Below are positions 16,445-25,873 of a DNA stretch of 64,000 nt, piece after piece. The position numbers were made by a program, and so were the translations under genes. A model generated the notes under the pieces. It saw nothing but the letters and a program-made list of their open reading frames with translations, did not search any database and had not been told where the DNA came from. The DNA is from Chitinophaga flava. Its GTDB lineage: Bacteria; Bacteroidota; Bacteroidia; Chitinophagales; Chitinophagaceae. How positions within the stretch are numbered: position 1 is the first letter of the stretch; every line of letters begins with the position of its first letter. Where the stretch lies: positions 1,364,001-1,428,000 of the forward strand of contig NZ_QFFJ01000001.1 of the NCBI RefSeq assembly GCF_003308995.1, written 5' to 3'.

Positions 16445-16643
16445 GTGGATGTTGGGTTCTATAGGGGGCTGATAAATCAGTCGATCTTATGTAAGATAAA
16501 GAAATCACTTCTATTTTCCCACAACATTTATCTAAAACTGACATTTTTTTGAGATAGATCTGTAAGAAGAACAAAGAAAAACGCAGTTTTATGTCATCGG
16601 CTGCAATACCTGACTATATCGATTTTGCAGTGTACCCTGATAA

Positions 16644-17006
16644 TCAACTCATCTCATTTTCCACCACATATTTTTTTCCCCATTCACATATACTGACAAA
16701 TATCGGCAGTAAATCTTTCCCCTTCCCGGTAAGAATATAACAAACTCCCACCGGAACAGTATCCGGAATTACTTCTTTAATAATAATACCCTCCTTCTCC
16801 AACTCCTTCAGTTTTCTACCTAGTACCTGCTCCGAAATATTGGGCAATTCATTCTTCAATAAATGAAAACGATTCAATCCCTCTGAAATTGAGTAAATGA
16901 TCTGAGGAATCCAACGCCCGCTGAATGCATCCACGGCTGCATTTAATATACAGGATTCAGAAAGGAACTGCCTGTTGATAGCATTGCTGGAATTTTCCTT
17001 ACGCAT
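16644..17006 (-). CDS. HxlR family transcriptional regulator
   Basis: The ATG at 17004-17006 gives a 120-residue protein; the frame extends upstream, but that part overlaps the divergent gene and lacks family residues. The winged-helix core reads CILNAAVDAFSGRWIPQIIY, then GLNRFHLLKNELPNISEQVL and the recognition-helix/wing GRKLKELEKEGIIIKEVIP, all hallmarks of HxlR (including the Cys near the N-terminus, which in some members senses electrophiles or oxidants). It is divergent from the NAD(P)-dependent gene at 17096, with an inverted repeat over the likely promoter between them, the usual layout of an HxlR repressor and its target. Confidence 0.92.
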   Translation of the reverse strand: MRKENSSNAINRQFLSESCILNAAVDAFSGRWIPQIIYSISEGLNRFHLLKNELPNISEQVLGRKLKELEKEGIIIKEVIPDTVPVGVCYILTGKGKDLLPIFVSICEWGKKYVVENEMS

Positions 17007-17034
17007 GACATCTCCGTTTTTATGGCTCACAATT

Positions 17035-17075
17035 TTGTTCGTTATTGTCCGGAACAATGAGCTGACTGATTTTTG
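17035..17075 (+). promoter_or_regulatory. Promoter and probable HxlR operator
   Basis: TTG (17045-17047), a 20-base spacer and GATTTTTG (17068-17075; one mismatch to TAnnTTTG) form a promoter 20 bases before the start at 17096. ATTGT-N5-ACAAT (17044-17058) covers the -33 element, and a second overlapping pair, TTGTTC (17035-17040) and GAACAA (17052-17057), surrounds it. Confidence 0.65.
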
Positions 17076-17095
17076 CAATAAAATTACAGAATAAC

Positions 17096-18025
17096 ATGCA
17101 AACAATTTTAGGCTCCGGCGGAGCAATAGGCGTGGAACTAACCAAAGCACTGAACGTATATACCCATGATATCCGGCTGGTTAGCCGGAATCCTCAGAAA
17201 ATCAACGACACAGATATACTGTTTCCGGCCGATTTGAATGAAACACATCAGCTAGATAAGGCCATTGAAGGCAGCGAAACCTGTTACGTTACCATAGGCT
17301 TCGACTATGATATCGCGGTATGGGAGGCTAAATGGTACGCTTTCATGCAACGGGTAATAGCTTCATGTATCCGTCATAAAACCAGGCTCGTTTTCTTCGA
17401 CAATGTATACGCCATTGGAGGCAACCATGTTAATCATATCACCGAAACCTCCCCTGTGAGCCCTGTCAGCAGAAAAGGAGCCGTACGGGCAAAGGTGGAT
17501 CAGCTAATTATCGAAAATGTTGAAAAAGGCAATATAGAAGCTATTATTGCAAGAGCTCCTGATTTTTTCGGGCCTGTTAAACACAAGAGTCTGATGATGG
17601 GGCTGATTTATGATAGTCTGATACAGCACACTCCCGCTAAATGGTTATGCAATGCAGACGTTATTCATTCCAGCGGGCTTACAAGAGACCTCGCCATTGG
17701 CACTGCCATGTTAGGCAACCACGACAATACCTTCAATCAGATATGGAATTTACCAGTCGCTACAGAAGGGCTAACCGGCAGACAATGGACAGAGCTATTT
17801 GCCACCGCATTAAATAAACCCCATCAAATTGAAGTCTTGTCTCATGACGCCATTGCAGCAATAGGGCTGTCAGATTCCATTATCCGGGAAACACATGAAA
17901 TGCTTTATCAATACGACCGGGATTATTATTTTGACAGTACTAAATTTAATAACAGGTTTAACTACACTCCTACCAGCAATCGCGAAGCAGTGCAATTCAC
18001 GGTGGAAAGTCTTGCTGTACAGTAA
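17096..18025 (+). CDS. NAD(P)-dependent epimerase/dehydratase-like protein
   Basis: A 309-residue Rossmann protein. The nucleotide site is shifted to the N-terminus (ILGSGGAIGVELTKAL, residues 4-19), with RLVSRNP as the second-strand motif that often selects NADP. It retains an extended-SDR outline (VFFDNVYAIGG, RAPDFFGP), but the Tyr of a catalytic YxxxK is not evident: the equivalent region reads GAVRAKVDQL. It may be an atypical short-chain dehydrogenase or a NmrA-like redox sensor. It is divergent from the HxlR gene and preceded by a promoter with an operator-like repeat, so it is probably induced when HxlR is released. The next gene follows 87 bases downstream. Confidence 0.78.
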   Translation: MQTILGSGGAIGVELTKALNVYTHDIRLVSRNPQKINDTDILFPADLNETHQLDKAIEGSETCYVTIGFDYDIAVWEAKWYAFMQRVIASCIRHKTRLVFFDNVYAIGGNHVNHITETSPVSPVSRKGAVRAKVDQLIIENVEKGNIEAIIARAPDFFGPVKHKSLMMGLIYDSLIQHTPAKWLCNADVIHSSGLTRDLAIGTAMLGNHDNTFNQIWNLPVATEGLTGRQWTELFATALNKPHQIEVLSHDAIAAIGLSDSIIRETHEMLYQYDRDYYFDSTKFNNRFNYTPTSNREAVQFTVESLAVQ

Positions 18026-18112
18026 ACGCAGATCCGGCTACAACAAACATAGAATTGGCTTCATCCTTCTCTTTATTGCAACAGAACTTTGCAGCAATAA
18101 AAAGATCCAAAC

Positions 18113-19000
18113 ATGAAAATCATCGTAACAGGCTCGCTGGGAAATATCAGTAAGCCACTGACCAAACAACTCATAGAAAAAGGACATGATGTAACCGTTA
18201 TCAGCAGTAATGGAAAAAAACAGGATGAAATAACATCCCTGGGTGCTACCGCGGCTATCGGACAACTGGAAGATGTGAATTTTCTTGTCAACACCTTTAC
18301 CGGTGCAGATGCAGTGTATTGTATGACACCATCCAATTTTGCAGAAAATGACCTCATCGCCTACTACCGAAAAATCGGAAAAAACTATGCACAAGCCATT
18401 GGAACGACTGGCGTAAAACGCGTCGTTCTCCTCAGCAGTTTTGGTGCTCATCTCAACAAAGGTACCGGGATCATCCTGGGCTCCCACTATGTAGAACAAA
18501 TGCTGAACGAGCTGCCAGACGTGGCTGTCACGCATATGCGTCCCGCTGCTTTTTATTATAATTTGCACACATTTGCAGGCATGATAAAAAAGATGGGCTT
18601 TATGGCTGCCAACTATGGCGGCACAGACAAGGTTTTATGGGTTTCTCCGGCAGATATTGCTGAAGCGGTGGCCGAAGAAATTATCAGGCCTCATGGCCCT
18701 AAAATACGGTATATTGCCAGCGACGAACGCAGCTGCAACGAAGTGGCCGCTATTTTAGGCAAGGCTATTGGTCAGCCCCACCTGCAATGGAATATCATTC
18801 CGGGTGAGCAGATGCAAACAGGTCTCGAAGCGAATGGCGTACCTCCGCTGATAGCCAGCCTCCTGGTAGAATTAAATGCAGCCCTTCACAGCGGGATACT
18901 GGCAGAAGATTATTACCAGAACCCGCCTGCCGTAATGGGTAAAGTGAAACTGGAAGATTTTGCAGCAGAGTTTGCAGCCGCCTTCAACACCAACAATTAA
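18113..19000 (+). CDS. NmrA-like NAD(P)-binding protein
   Basis: A 295-residue protein with an N-terminal Rossmann motif (VTGSLGNISKPLTKQL, residues 5-20) and the NmrA-family course: GADAVYCMTPSN, GVKRVVLLSSFGAH, then THMRPAAFYYN. The SSFG replaces the catalytic Ser-Tyr-Lys arrangement of classical SDRs. Relatives include NAD(P)H-binding azoreductase- or quinone-reductase-like proteins and redox-sensing regulators. It lies downstream of another Rossmann gene and 8 bases before an AraC gene, and may form a small stress-response transcription unit with them. The reaction is unknown. Confidence 0.82.
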   Translation: MKIIVTGSLGNISKPLTKQLIEKGHDVTVISSNGKKQDEITSLGATAAIGQLEDVNFLVNTFTGADAVYCMTPSNFAENDLIAYYRKIGKNYAQAIGTTGVKRVVLLSSFGAHLNKGTGIILGSHYVEQMLNELPDVAVTHMRPAAFYYNLHTFAGMIKKMGFMAANYGGTDKVLWVSPADIAEAVAEEIIRPHGPKIRYIASDERSCNEVAAILGKAIGQPHLQWNIIPGEQMQTGLEANGVPPLIASLLVELNAALHSGILAEDYYQNPPAVMGKVKLEDFAAEFAAAFNTNN

Positions 19001-19008
19001 ATCATCAT

Positions 19009-19920
19009 ATGGCAGATACACAACCATACAGGATTAAAACCATCAGTGAATACCATCAGTTCAGGCATTTACCCAAACCTGAACATCCTTTGGTGAGTGT
19101 AATCAATTTTGAAACAATTCAAAAACGGCCGGATGATCCCCAAAATATTACACAGGATTTTTATGCGGTAGCGCTGAAACGGAATTTTAATGGTAAAATG
19201 AAGTATGGGCAGCAGCAATATGATTTTAATGAAGGAGTACTTTTTTTTGTTGCGCCCAACCAGGTATTTTCCATTGAGGCAGATGATGATTTTAAACATA
19301 CGGGATGGCTGTTACTCATCCATCCCGATTTTCTCTGGAATACGCCACTGGCCAAAACGATCAAACGATACGAATATTTCAGCTATGCTGCTAATGAAGC
19401 CCTGCATCTGTCAGAGAAAGAAGAAACCACCATTACAACAATCCTGCAAAACATAGAGCGGGAATACCATTCCAACATCGATCAGTTCAGCCAGCCTGTA
19501 ATCATTGCCCAGCTTGAACTACTCTTCACCTATTCAGAGCGGTTCTATCATCGTCAGTTTCTCACCCGGCAAATCCCCCATCATAAAATTCTCGACCGGC
19601 TGGAAACCTTGCTCACCAGCTATTTCAACAGTGATGAACTGCTGACAAATGGCCTCCCTACTGTTCAGTACATTGCAGATACCTTAAACGTATCACCTAA
19701 TTATTTAAGTGGACTACTCAAGGTATTGACCGGCAAAAGTACCCAGCAACATATTCATGATACACTGATAGAAAAGGCGAAGGAAAAACTGTCTACTACA
19801 AACCTATCCGTCAGTGAAATCGCTTATGAGCTGGGTTTTGAACATCCCCAGTCATTCAGCAAGTTGTTCAAAGCCAAAACCAGCCTTTCACCGCTGGAGT
19901 TCCGGCAGTCATTCAACTGA
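19009..19920 (+). CDS. AraC family transcriptional regulator
   Basis: A 303-residue regulator. The N-terminal part is an AraC-ligand-binding-like domain (YAVALKRNFNGKMKYGQQQY, then FVAPNQVFS and GWLLLIHPDFLWN). The C-terminal double HTH has TVQYIADTLNVSPNYLSGLL and LSVSEIAYELGFEHPQSFSK, ending SLSPLEFRQ. This architecture is common in Bacteroidota, where such genes sit directly after the oxidoreductase they control; here it is 8 bases behind the NmrA-like gene, so autoregulation of this unit is likely. No effector can be named. Confidence 0.9.
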   Translation: MADTQPYRIKTISEYHQFRHLPKPEHPLVSVINFETIQKRPDDPQNITQDFYAVALKRNFNGKMKYGQQQYDFNEGVLFFVAPNQVFSIEADDDFKHTGWLLLIHPDFLWNTPLAKTIKRYEYFSYAANEALHLSEKEETTITTILQNIEREYHSNIDQFSQPVIIAQLELLFTYSERFYHRQFLTRQIPHHKILDRLETLLTSYFNSDELLTNGLPTVQYIADTLNVSPNYLSGLLKVLTGKSTQQHIHDTLIEKAKEKLSTTNLSVSEIAYELGFEHPQSFSKLFKAKTSLSPLEFRQSFN

Positions 19921-20086
19921 ACATTACAACAGACACACCTTTGTCCTGTATTCCTCCCGCAGTGCTTTCCATTATTTTTATCGGGTAAAATCTGTTATTC
20001 ATTATCCATAAAAAACCAATCAACCATCTCTCCCCTACAACCTCTCCCTATAGATAATACTCCCAAAAACCTAAACCCTCATTATC

Positions 20087-21055
20087 ATGAAAAAAAAAGC
20101 ACTATTCCTTTTTCTGGCTACTATGGCCATCTCCGGCTGTACCAGAAAAGACAACCAAATCATTGAGCAAAATCCTGTACCTGAAGTAGCAGCAATAAAA
20201 GAACGCCGTTGCGCATCGTATGATGTACTGCAGCAAAGTTTGCTGGCCGATCCTTCCCTGGCAGGACGCATGGCCAGGATAGAACAGCTGACGGCCGATG
20301 TACAGAAAAACAAATCACTATACAGACTGCTACCGAATGGAACAATAGAAATCCCTGTAGTAGTGAACGTACTTTACAGAACAGCAGCACAAAACGTGTC
20401 CCAGGCGCAGATCCAGTCACAGATAGATGCGCTCAATGCAGACTATAACACCCTGTATACTGTGCCCCCAATTTTTGATTCCCTGAGAGCATCTGTAGGT
20501 ATTCGCTTCTCGCTGAAAAACGTAGTGCGTAAATCCACTACCAAAACTTCCTGGGGCACCAACGACGCCATGAAGAAGAGTGCGCAAGGTGGTATCAATC
20601 CTACCACTCCGGACTCTGTACTCAACCTCTGGGTAGTAGGCGCCATGACCGGCGGAGTGATTGGTTATGCCCAATTCCCTGGTGGTCCTGCTGCCACTGA
20701 TGGTGTTGTGATTGCCTATGACTGCTTTGGTACCATCGGTACTGCTGCCAGTCCGTTTAACGTAGGCCGTACAGCCACCCACGAAATAGGCCACTGGCTT
20801 AATCTTCGCCATATCTGGGGCGATGCCACCTGCGGCAACGACCTGGTAGACGATACTCCATTACATGATGCAGCCAACTTCGGTTGCCCTACCTACCCGC
20901 ATCGCAGCACCTGCACCGGCACACCAATTGAAATGACCATGAACTACATGGACTATTCAGACGATGCCTGCATGGCTATGTTCACCAAAGGCCAGAAAAC
21001 CAGGATGCTAGCCACTTTCCTGACTGGCGGCGGTCGTAACGGCTTTGCACACTAA
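20087..21055 (+). CDS. Pappalysin-type (M43) zinc metalloprotease lipoprotein
   Basis: A 322-residue exported protease. Signal peptide with lipobox ISGC (Cys18). The extended metzincin motif HEIGHWLNLRH spans 232-242, followed by WGD, and the Met-turn is MNYMDY near 285; paired cysteines (CGND, FGCP, STCTG, DDACM) fit the disulfides of cytophagalysin/ulilysin-like M43 peptidases. The N-terminal segment GTIEIPVVVNVLYRT with NVSQAQIQSQIDALNADY is the usual start of the catalytic domain in Bacteroidota homologues. It has no C-terminal Por sorting domain, in keeping with lipid anchoring. A bidirectional terminator follows. Confidence 0.92.
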   Translation: MKKKALFLFLATMAISGCTRKDNQIIEQNPVPEVAAIKERRCASYDVLQQSLLADPSLAGRMARIEQLTADVQKNKSLYRLLPNGTIEIPVVVNVLYRTAAQNVSQAQIQSQIDALNADYNTLYTVPPIFDSLRASVGIRFSLKNVVRKSTTKTSWGTNDAMKKSAQGGINPTTPDSVLNLWVVGAMTGGVIGYAQFPGGPAATDGVVIAYDCFGTIGTAASPFNVGRTATHEIGHWLNLRHIWGDATCGNDLVDDTPLHDAANFGCPTYPHRSTCTGTPIEMTMNYMDYSDDACMAMFTKGQKTRMLATFLTGGGRNGFAH

Positions 21056-21100
21056 TTAAAACAAAGGGGAGAGATCACCAGCCATCGTATTCACAAACAA

Positions 21101-21132
21101 AAGCGGGTGCCTTCACAAAAAGGCACCCGCTT
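21101..21132. terminator. Bidirectional hairpin terminator
   Basis: A perfect 13-base stem (21101-21113 with 21120-21132, core GCGGGTGCC/GGCACCCGC) and a six-base loop between two convergent genes, the M43 protease and susD. Confidence 0.85.
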
Positions 21133-21156
21133 GGATTTAAAGTCTCAACAGTTTCA

Positions 21157-22554
21157 TCAATCATATCCCGGGTTCTGCGGGAAGGTCGCTTTGTTATTCA
21201 TGATATCTATCTCCTGCTGTGGTATAGGATAGAGCAAACGAAAAGCAGGCAGGTTAACCTTTTTGTTGGCCAGTATCTCCGAAACAACGCGGCCGGTGCG
21301 TATCAGGTCGAACCAGCGGTCACATTCAAATGGCAGCTCCAGCCGGCGTTGTTTATATACCTCATTACGGAAGCTGGCCTGGTCCGGCAGATCAGCAGCT
21401 GTCAGCGAAGACAGCCCCGCACGGGTACGTACCATGTTCAGGTAAGTATAGGCATTACCGGTAGTACTGTATCCCAGCTCATTCAACACTTCCGCCTGCA
21501 TGAGCAACACATCTGCCAAACGCAATACCGGAAAGTCATTACCGGCCTGGCCATTCACCGGATCATCTACAAACTTGCGCGGCATCATGTTAGCATTACC
21601 TGCTGGCTTCACCGATTCCGACAACGGCTTGCGCTGGTCAGCATCATCATATGCTTTCTGCAGTGTGGTATCTACCGTGATCGTTTGTGAATTGGCATAC
21701 CAGAAACCATGGCTCTGATTAGCCACTCCCTTGGCATAACGTACCGCAAACAATATTTCTGCATTATACTTGTTAGTAGTACTGAATACATCTGCCACTT
21801 TAGGCAATAGCGTGTATACGTTACTGTTAACAACATCCTGTAACACTGTTTGAGCAGGAGCATATTTTTTCTGATAGAGATATACCTTTCCCAGCAAGCC
21901 TTTGGCTGCCCCGCTGGTAACGCGCCCTGTTTCAGTCGAAGCATAGGTGGCCGGTAAATTGGCGGCTGCAAATACAAGGTCCGCTTCTACCTGCGCATAG
22001 ATAGCTGCTACATTATCCCGCTTCAGGTTGCTCGCATTAACAGGATCTACTGCTGTAGTCAGCAATGGCACTGCTCCCCATAACCTTACCAGGTTAAAGT
22101 ATGCCAATGCTCTGATAAAACGAGCCTCTCCCCTGATACGGTTCTTCAGTGTTTCATCCATTTGAATACCGTCCAAAGCAGCCAGCAGCGTATTACACCG
22201 GAAAACACCGTTATATACGCCTACCCAGGCATTATAAAAGTTAGTGTTACCGGAGTTATCTGAATAACGGTTGATCTGATAGTTCTGTCCTGAGTTGGAA
22301 GACGGATCCTGGTCTGTAAAATTATCTGCCCTGGCTTCCATCAGTACCTGAAAGGTAGCGCCATACTGGCTGCCCTGGGCAAGTGAGGCATAACAAGCAT
22401 TAACAGCCGTAATGGCATCGTCTGCGGTTTTAAAGAACTGACCGGGCGCTATGGTAGAAACCGGATTAAGGTCCAGAAATTCTTTATTACAGGAGGTAAA
22501 AATCAATATCAGTAACAGGAGATAGCAATTATATTTTTTCATGGTTTGCTGCAT
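21157..22554 (-). CDS. SusD/RagB family nutrient-binding lipoprotein
   Basis: A 465-residue outer-membrane lipoprotein with signal and lipobox IFTSC (Cys near residue 22), followed by NKEFLDLNPVSTIAPGQFF, the standard SusD opening. The TPR-like helices with AVNACYASL, RFIRALAYFNLVRLWGAVPL and the C-terminal FRNEVYKQRRLELPFECDRW with LYPIPQQEID confirm the family. It caps the partner TonB-dependent transporter and captures its ligand. The start overlaps the susC stop as TAATG, so translation is coupled; an internal ATG at 22540-22542 is an alternative. No glycosidase is adjacent, so the ligand could be glycan or peptide. Confidence 0.97.
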   Translation of the reverse strand: MQQTMKKYNCYLLLLILIFTSCNKEFLDLNPVSTIAPGQFFKTADDAITAVNACYASLAQGSQYGATFQVLMEARADNFTDQDPSSNSGQNYQINRYSDNSGNTNFYNAWVGVYNGVFRCNTLLAALDGIQMDETLKNRIRGEARFIRALAYFNLVRLWGAVPLLTTAVDPVNASNLKRDNVAAIYAQVEADLVFAAANLPATYASTETGRVTSGAAKGLLGKVYLYQKKYAPAQTVLQDVVNSNVYTLLPKVADVFSTTNKYNAEILFAVRYAKGVANQSHGFWYANSQTITVDTTLQKAYDDADQRKPLSESVKPAGNANMMPRKFVDDPVNGQAGNDFPVLRLADVLLMQAEVLNELGYSTTGNAYTYLNMVRTRAGLSSLTAADLPDQASFRNEVYKQRRLELPFECDRWFDLIRTGRVVSEILANKKVNLPAFRLLYPIPQQEIDIMNNKATFPQNPGYD

Positions 22555-25500
22555 TAAAAGGTGACGTTAAGACCAATCATGTAAGTACGTGCCAATGGGT
22601 AGGAGCCATAGTCTTCTCCGGCAGTAAGCGCATTTTCCGTGCGGTTGCTGATCTCAGGGTTGAATAAGGAATATTTGGAGAAAGTGAACGGATTCTGAAC
22701 AGCGCCATAAATCCTTGCGGAGGATATGCCTGTGCGGCCAAGCAGTGCTGCCGGAAAGTTATAGCCGAGTGCAATATTTCTCACCCTGATATAGGATCCG
22801 TCTTCCACATGCCAGGAAGAAGTGATACCATTGCCACCTGTAGCTAGCCTGTTGGCGCGGTTTACCAGCCCGTTGCCCGGATTTTCCGGAGAAACGTAGT
22901 GGTCTTTTACCTCGCTCAGGTTGTTGAAGTTGCCTTCCACATTGGCGATGTAACGTCTGAAGAGGTTGAGGATCTTATTACCCTGACTACCCTGAATGGA
23001 AATGCTCAGGTCCAGGTTTTTATAGCGGACAGTATTGCTGAAGCCGAAGATATACTTTGGCTGGAAACTGCCTACAACGGCCCTGTCGTTAGCATCTATC
23101 TTGCCATCACCATTCACATCTTTAAATTTCAGGTCACCTATGCGAGTAGGGTTGCTGGTTTTGGCGGAGGTGTCCAGGTCCCGCTGATCGCGGTAAATAC
23201 CATCTGTTACATAGAGATAATAAGAGCCGATGGTTTCACCGATCTTGGTGATAAAGTAAGTATTACCGGTACCACCTGTAGCAATGATAGGAGCACCGGA
23301 AGGTCCCAGCCTGGTTACCTTATTGGTGTTAAAGGCAATGTTTGCATTTCCTTCCAGCTGCCAGTCTTTTCCGATCTTTTTGTTGTACGACAGTGATATT
23401 TCAATTCCTTTATTGTTTACGGCTCCTACATTCTGCAGGTAGGTACTGAAACCGGATGCACCAGGAACAGGGAGATTAAGCAGCAGTTTGGTGGTGTTTG
23501 CGTTATAATAATCGATGGTGAAGTTCAGCATCTCATCAAACAAACCCAGTTCCAGCCCCAGATCAAAGCTGGCCATACTTTCCCAGGTGAGATTGGGATT
23601 AGCCGGACTGGTGATGGATACGCCGTTTACCAATGTGCTGTTGCCCAGAATGTAGTTACTGTTTGTATTGCTCATCTGTGCCAGTGATCCGTAGTTCGGG
23701 ATCTGGAAGTTGCCGGTAAGACCGTAGCTGCTCCTGATCTTCAGAGAACTGATATGTTTTACTTTACGGAAAAAAGGTTCGTTGGAAACCTGCCAGGCGC
23801 CTGATATAGCGGGGAAGGAAGCCCATTTGCGGTTGATACCGAAACGGGATGAACCGTCACGTCTGATGGATGCTGTCAGAAAATATTTGTCGGCGTAACT
23901 GTATTGAGCCCTGCCCAACCAGGAATTAAGGCTCCATTGTTCAAGGTTGGAGCTGCCTGCATTTACCTGGCCTGCGTTCAGCGTGGTGATGATATCGGTA
24001 GGAAAATTATTGGCAGTAAGGGTATTGTGTTCCTGGTTTTCCTTCTGTACTGTAAATCCTGCGAGGGCATCCAGTTTGTGTTTACCGAAAGTGGTATTGT
24101 AGGTAAGGGTATGCTCTGTCAGCCAGTTGGTATACATATCCGTATTGGAGAAGCCTGTGGCTACAGAAGGCAGTGTACCGGAGGGCAGTGGTAAATTGGA
24201 AGGCCGGTAATAATCCCTGCGGAAGCTGTTCAGGTCTGTACCGGCAGAGATCCTGTATTTCAGGTTACGGATAAATTCATATTCCATATAGGCGTTAGCC
24301 GTTAGACGGAAATTTTTGATCCGGTCTTTTACCAGGGAAGCTACTGCAACAGGGTTAAGCTGATTGGTTTGTCCATAACCCCATACGTTTACAGAGTCTG
24401 CGAAAGTGCCATCCGGATTACGTACCGGGAAAATAGGTGCATAACCCAGCGCGAGGGCGATCACACCGGAGTTGGGTGCAAACCAGGGCCCTTCGGCATT
24501 TACCACCCGGTTATCAGTATAGGACGGTGTCATATTCACGCCAAAGCGGAACTTACCGGAGTTGCCATCAACACGGAAACGGCTGGAATAACGCTTGTAG
24601 TTGTTGTTGATCACAATACCATCCTGGTTAAAATAGTTGGCGGAAAAATAATAGGAAAGATTGGGACTTCCGCCGGTCATGCTGATGGTGTGGCTTTGCA
24701 TGGGCGCCTGTCTGAAAATTTCTTTCTGCCAGTCGGTATTGGTAAGTCCCGGTTTATTTTCCAGATAGGGAAGTATTTGCGGCGGAATCCAGGTGGATGG
24801 GTTCTTTGGCCGGATGCTGTTGGGATCAGTGGGCTTACCGGTAGGCACAGCATCGAAGTAGGCATTGTTATGCCCTTCGTATACGAGCTTTGCGTAATCA
24901 TAGGCATCCAGCACATCTACATGTTTATTTACATTCTGCAGACCATAGCTACCATCATAGCTGACAGTCATTTTACCGGCTACCCCTTTTTTGGTGCGGA
25001 TCAGTACTACGCCGTTAGATCCTCTGGAACCATAGATGGCAGCGGAAGCCGCATCTTTCAGCACGTCAATGGAAGCAATATCATTCACATTGATAGATGC
25101 CAGCGGATTAAACGGCTGCTGATAACTATTTACACCGGGAGAAGCGCTACGGGTATCGTTGGTAATAGGTACGCCATCTATTACAAACAAAGGATTGTTG
25201 CCGGCACTGATAGAACCGATACCACGTACGCGAATAGATACGTTACCACCCGGTGCTCCATTGGTTTGCATCACCTGGATACCGGCCATCTTGCCAGCCA
25301 GCGCCTCGTCAAAAGAGGTCACTGCCTGTTGTTTCAGGTCAGATGAACGCAGGGAAGATACAGCGCCTGTCAGCTCCTTTTTTGTACGGGTACCATAACC
25401 CACTACTATCAGTTCACTCAACCCTTTGCTGGCTTCTTTCATCCGGATCAGCAACAGATTACCGTTACCATCTTTAACCTGAAACCCGTTTAATGAATTG

Positions 25501-25775
25501 TTTTCATATCCTACAAAACTGAATGTAAAATCATACAACGAACCGGGTTTCATTGCTTCCAGTCTGAAAAAACCTTTTTCGTCTGTTACAGTGTTTATCC
25601 TACCATTGCCATTGCGCTGTTTCACCATTACAGACACGCCGGGCAACGGCTGCCCGTCTTCACTCATAACGCTGCCCTTAATGGTTACAGCGAAGCCTGG
25701 ATCCTGTGAATGAGCGTGCAAGGCACAGATTAATACTAAAAGTACACAGATGTACCTTTTTAATAGTCTGATCAT
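22554..25775 (-). CDS. SusC/RagA family TonB-dependent outer membrane transporter
   Basis: A 1073-residue protein: signal peptide, carboxypeptidase-like regulatory domain (GSVMSEDGQPLPGVSVMVK, about 35-53), a TonB box region ELIVVGYGT, a plug domain (GIQVMQTNGAPGGNVSIRVR, DVLKDAASAAIYGSRGSNGV) and a long beta-barrel ending in ...MIGLNVTF with a terminal aromatic residue. It imports a ligand across the outer membrane using TonB energy, together with the SusD protein downstream. There is no extra N-terminal signalling (STN) domain, so FecR/ECF control of this pair, if real, would not go through a classic FecA-type plug extension. The SusC and FecR genes are 98 bases apart. Confidence 0.97.
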   Translation of the reverse strand: MIRLLKRYICVLLVLICALHAHSQDPGFAVTIKGSVMSEDGQPLPGVSVMVKQRNGNGRINTVTDEKGFFRLEAMKPGSLYDFTFSFVGYENNSLNGFQVKDGNGNLLLIRMKEASKGLSELIVVGYGTRTKKELTGAVSSLRSSDLKQQAVTSFDEALAGKMAGIQVMQTNGAPGGNVSIRVRGIGSISAGNNPLFVIDGVPITNDTRSASPGVNSYQQPFNPLASINVNDIASIDVLKDAASAAIYGSRGSNGVVLIRTKKGVAGKMTVSYDGSYGLQNVNKHVDVLDAYDYAKLVYEGHNNAYFDAVPTGKPTDPNSIRPKNPSTWIPPQILPYLENKPGLTNTDWQKEIFRQAPMQSHTISMTGGSPNLSYYFSANYFNQDGIVINNNYKRYSSRFRVDGNSGKFRFGVNMTPSYTDNRVVNAEGPWFAPNSGVIALALGYAPIFPVRNPDGTFADSVNVWGYGQTNQLNPVAVASLVKDRIKNFRLTANAYMEYEFIRNLKYRISAGTDLNSFRRDYYRPSNLPLPSGTLPSVATGFSNTDMYTNWLTEHTLTYNTTFGKHKLDALAGFTVQKENQEHNTLTANNFPTDIITTLNAGQVNAGSSNLEQWSLNSWLGRAQYSYADKYFLTASIRRDGSSRFGINRKWASFPAISGAWQVSNEPFFRKVKHISSLKIRSSYGLTGNFQIPNYGSLAQMSNTNSNYILGNSTLVNGVSITSPANPNLTWESMASFDLGLELGLFDEMLNFTIDYYNANTTKLLLNLPVPGASGFSTYLQNVGAVNNKGIEISLSYNKKIGKDWQLEGNANIAFNTNKVTRLGPSGAPIIATGGTGNTYFITKIGETIGSYYLYVTDGIYRDQRDLDTSAKTSNPTRIGDLKFKDVNGDGKIDANDRAVVGSFQPKYIFGFSNTVRYKNLDLSISIQGSQGNKILNLFRRYIANVEGNFNNLSEVKDHYVSPENPGNGLVNRANRLATGGNGITSSWHVEDGSYIRVRNIALGYNFPAALLGRTGISSARIYGAVQNPFTFSKYSLFNPEISNRTENALTAGEDYGSYPLARTYMIGLNVTF

Positions 25776-25873
25776 TTTTTGACAGGTATTAATTATAGTT
25801 TAAGAATAGAAAGCCCGCCACCTGCACAATTGCAGATGCTGAAAGCATTATTTTTATTGTAGATGGATAATTT

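Noticed and set aside
24369..25346. Plus-strand frame of 325 codons opposite susC
   Set aside because: Shadow of the TonB-dependent transporter; codon pattern and family evidence favour the minus strand.
21157..25775. Complete polysaccharide utilisation locus
   Set aside because: SusC and SusD are present, but no glycoside hydrolase, sulfatase or lyase is adjacent; the GH28 gene is 22 kb away.
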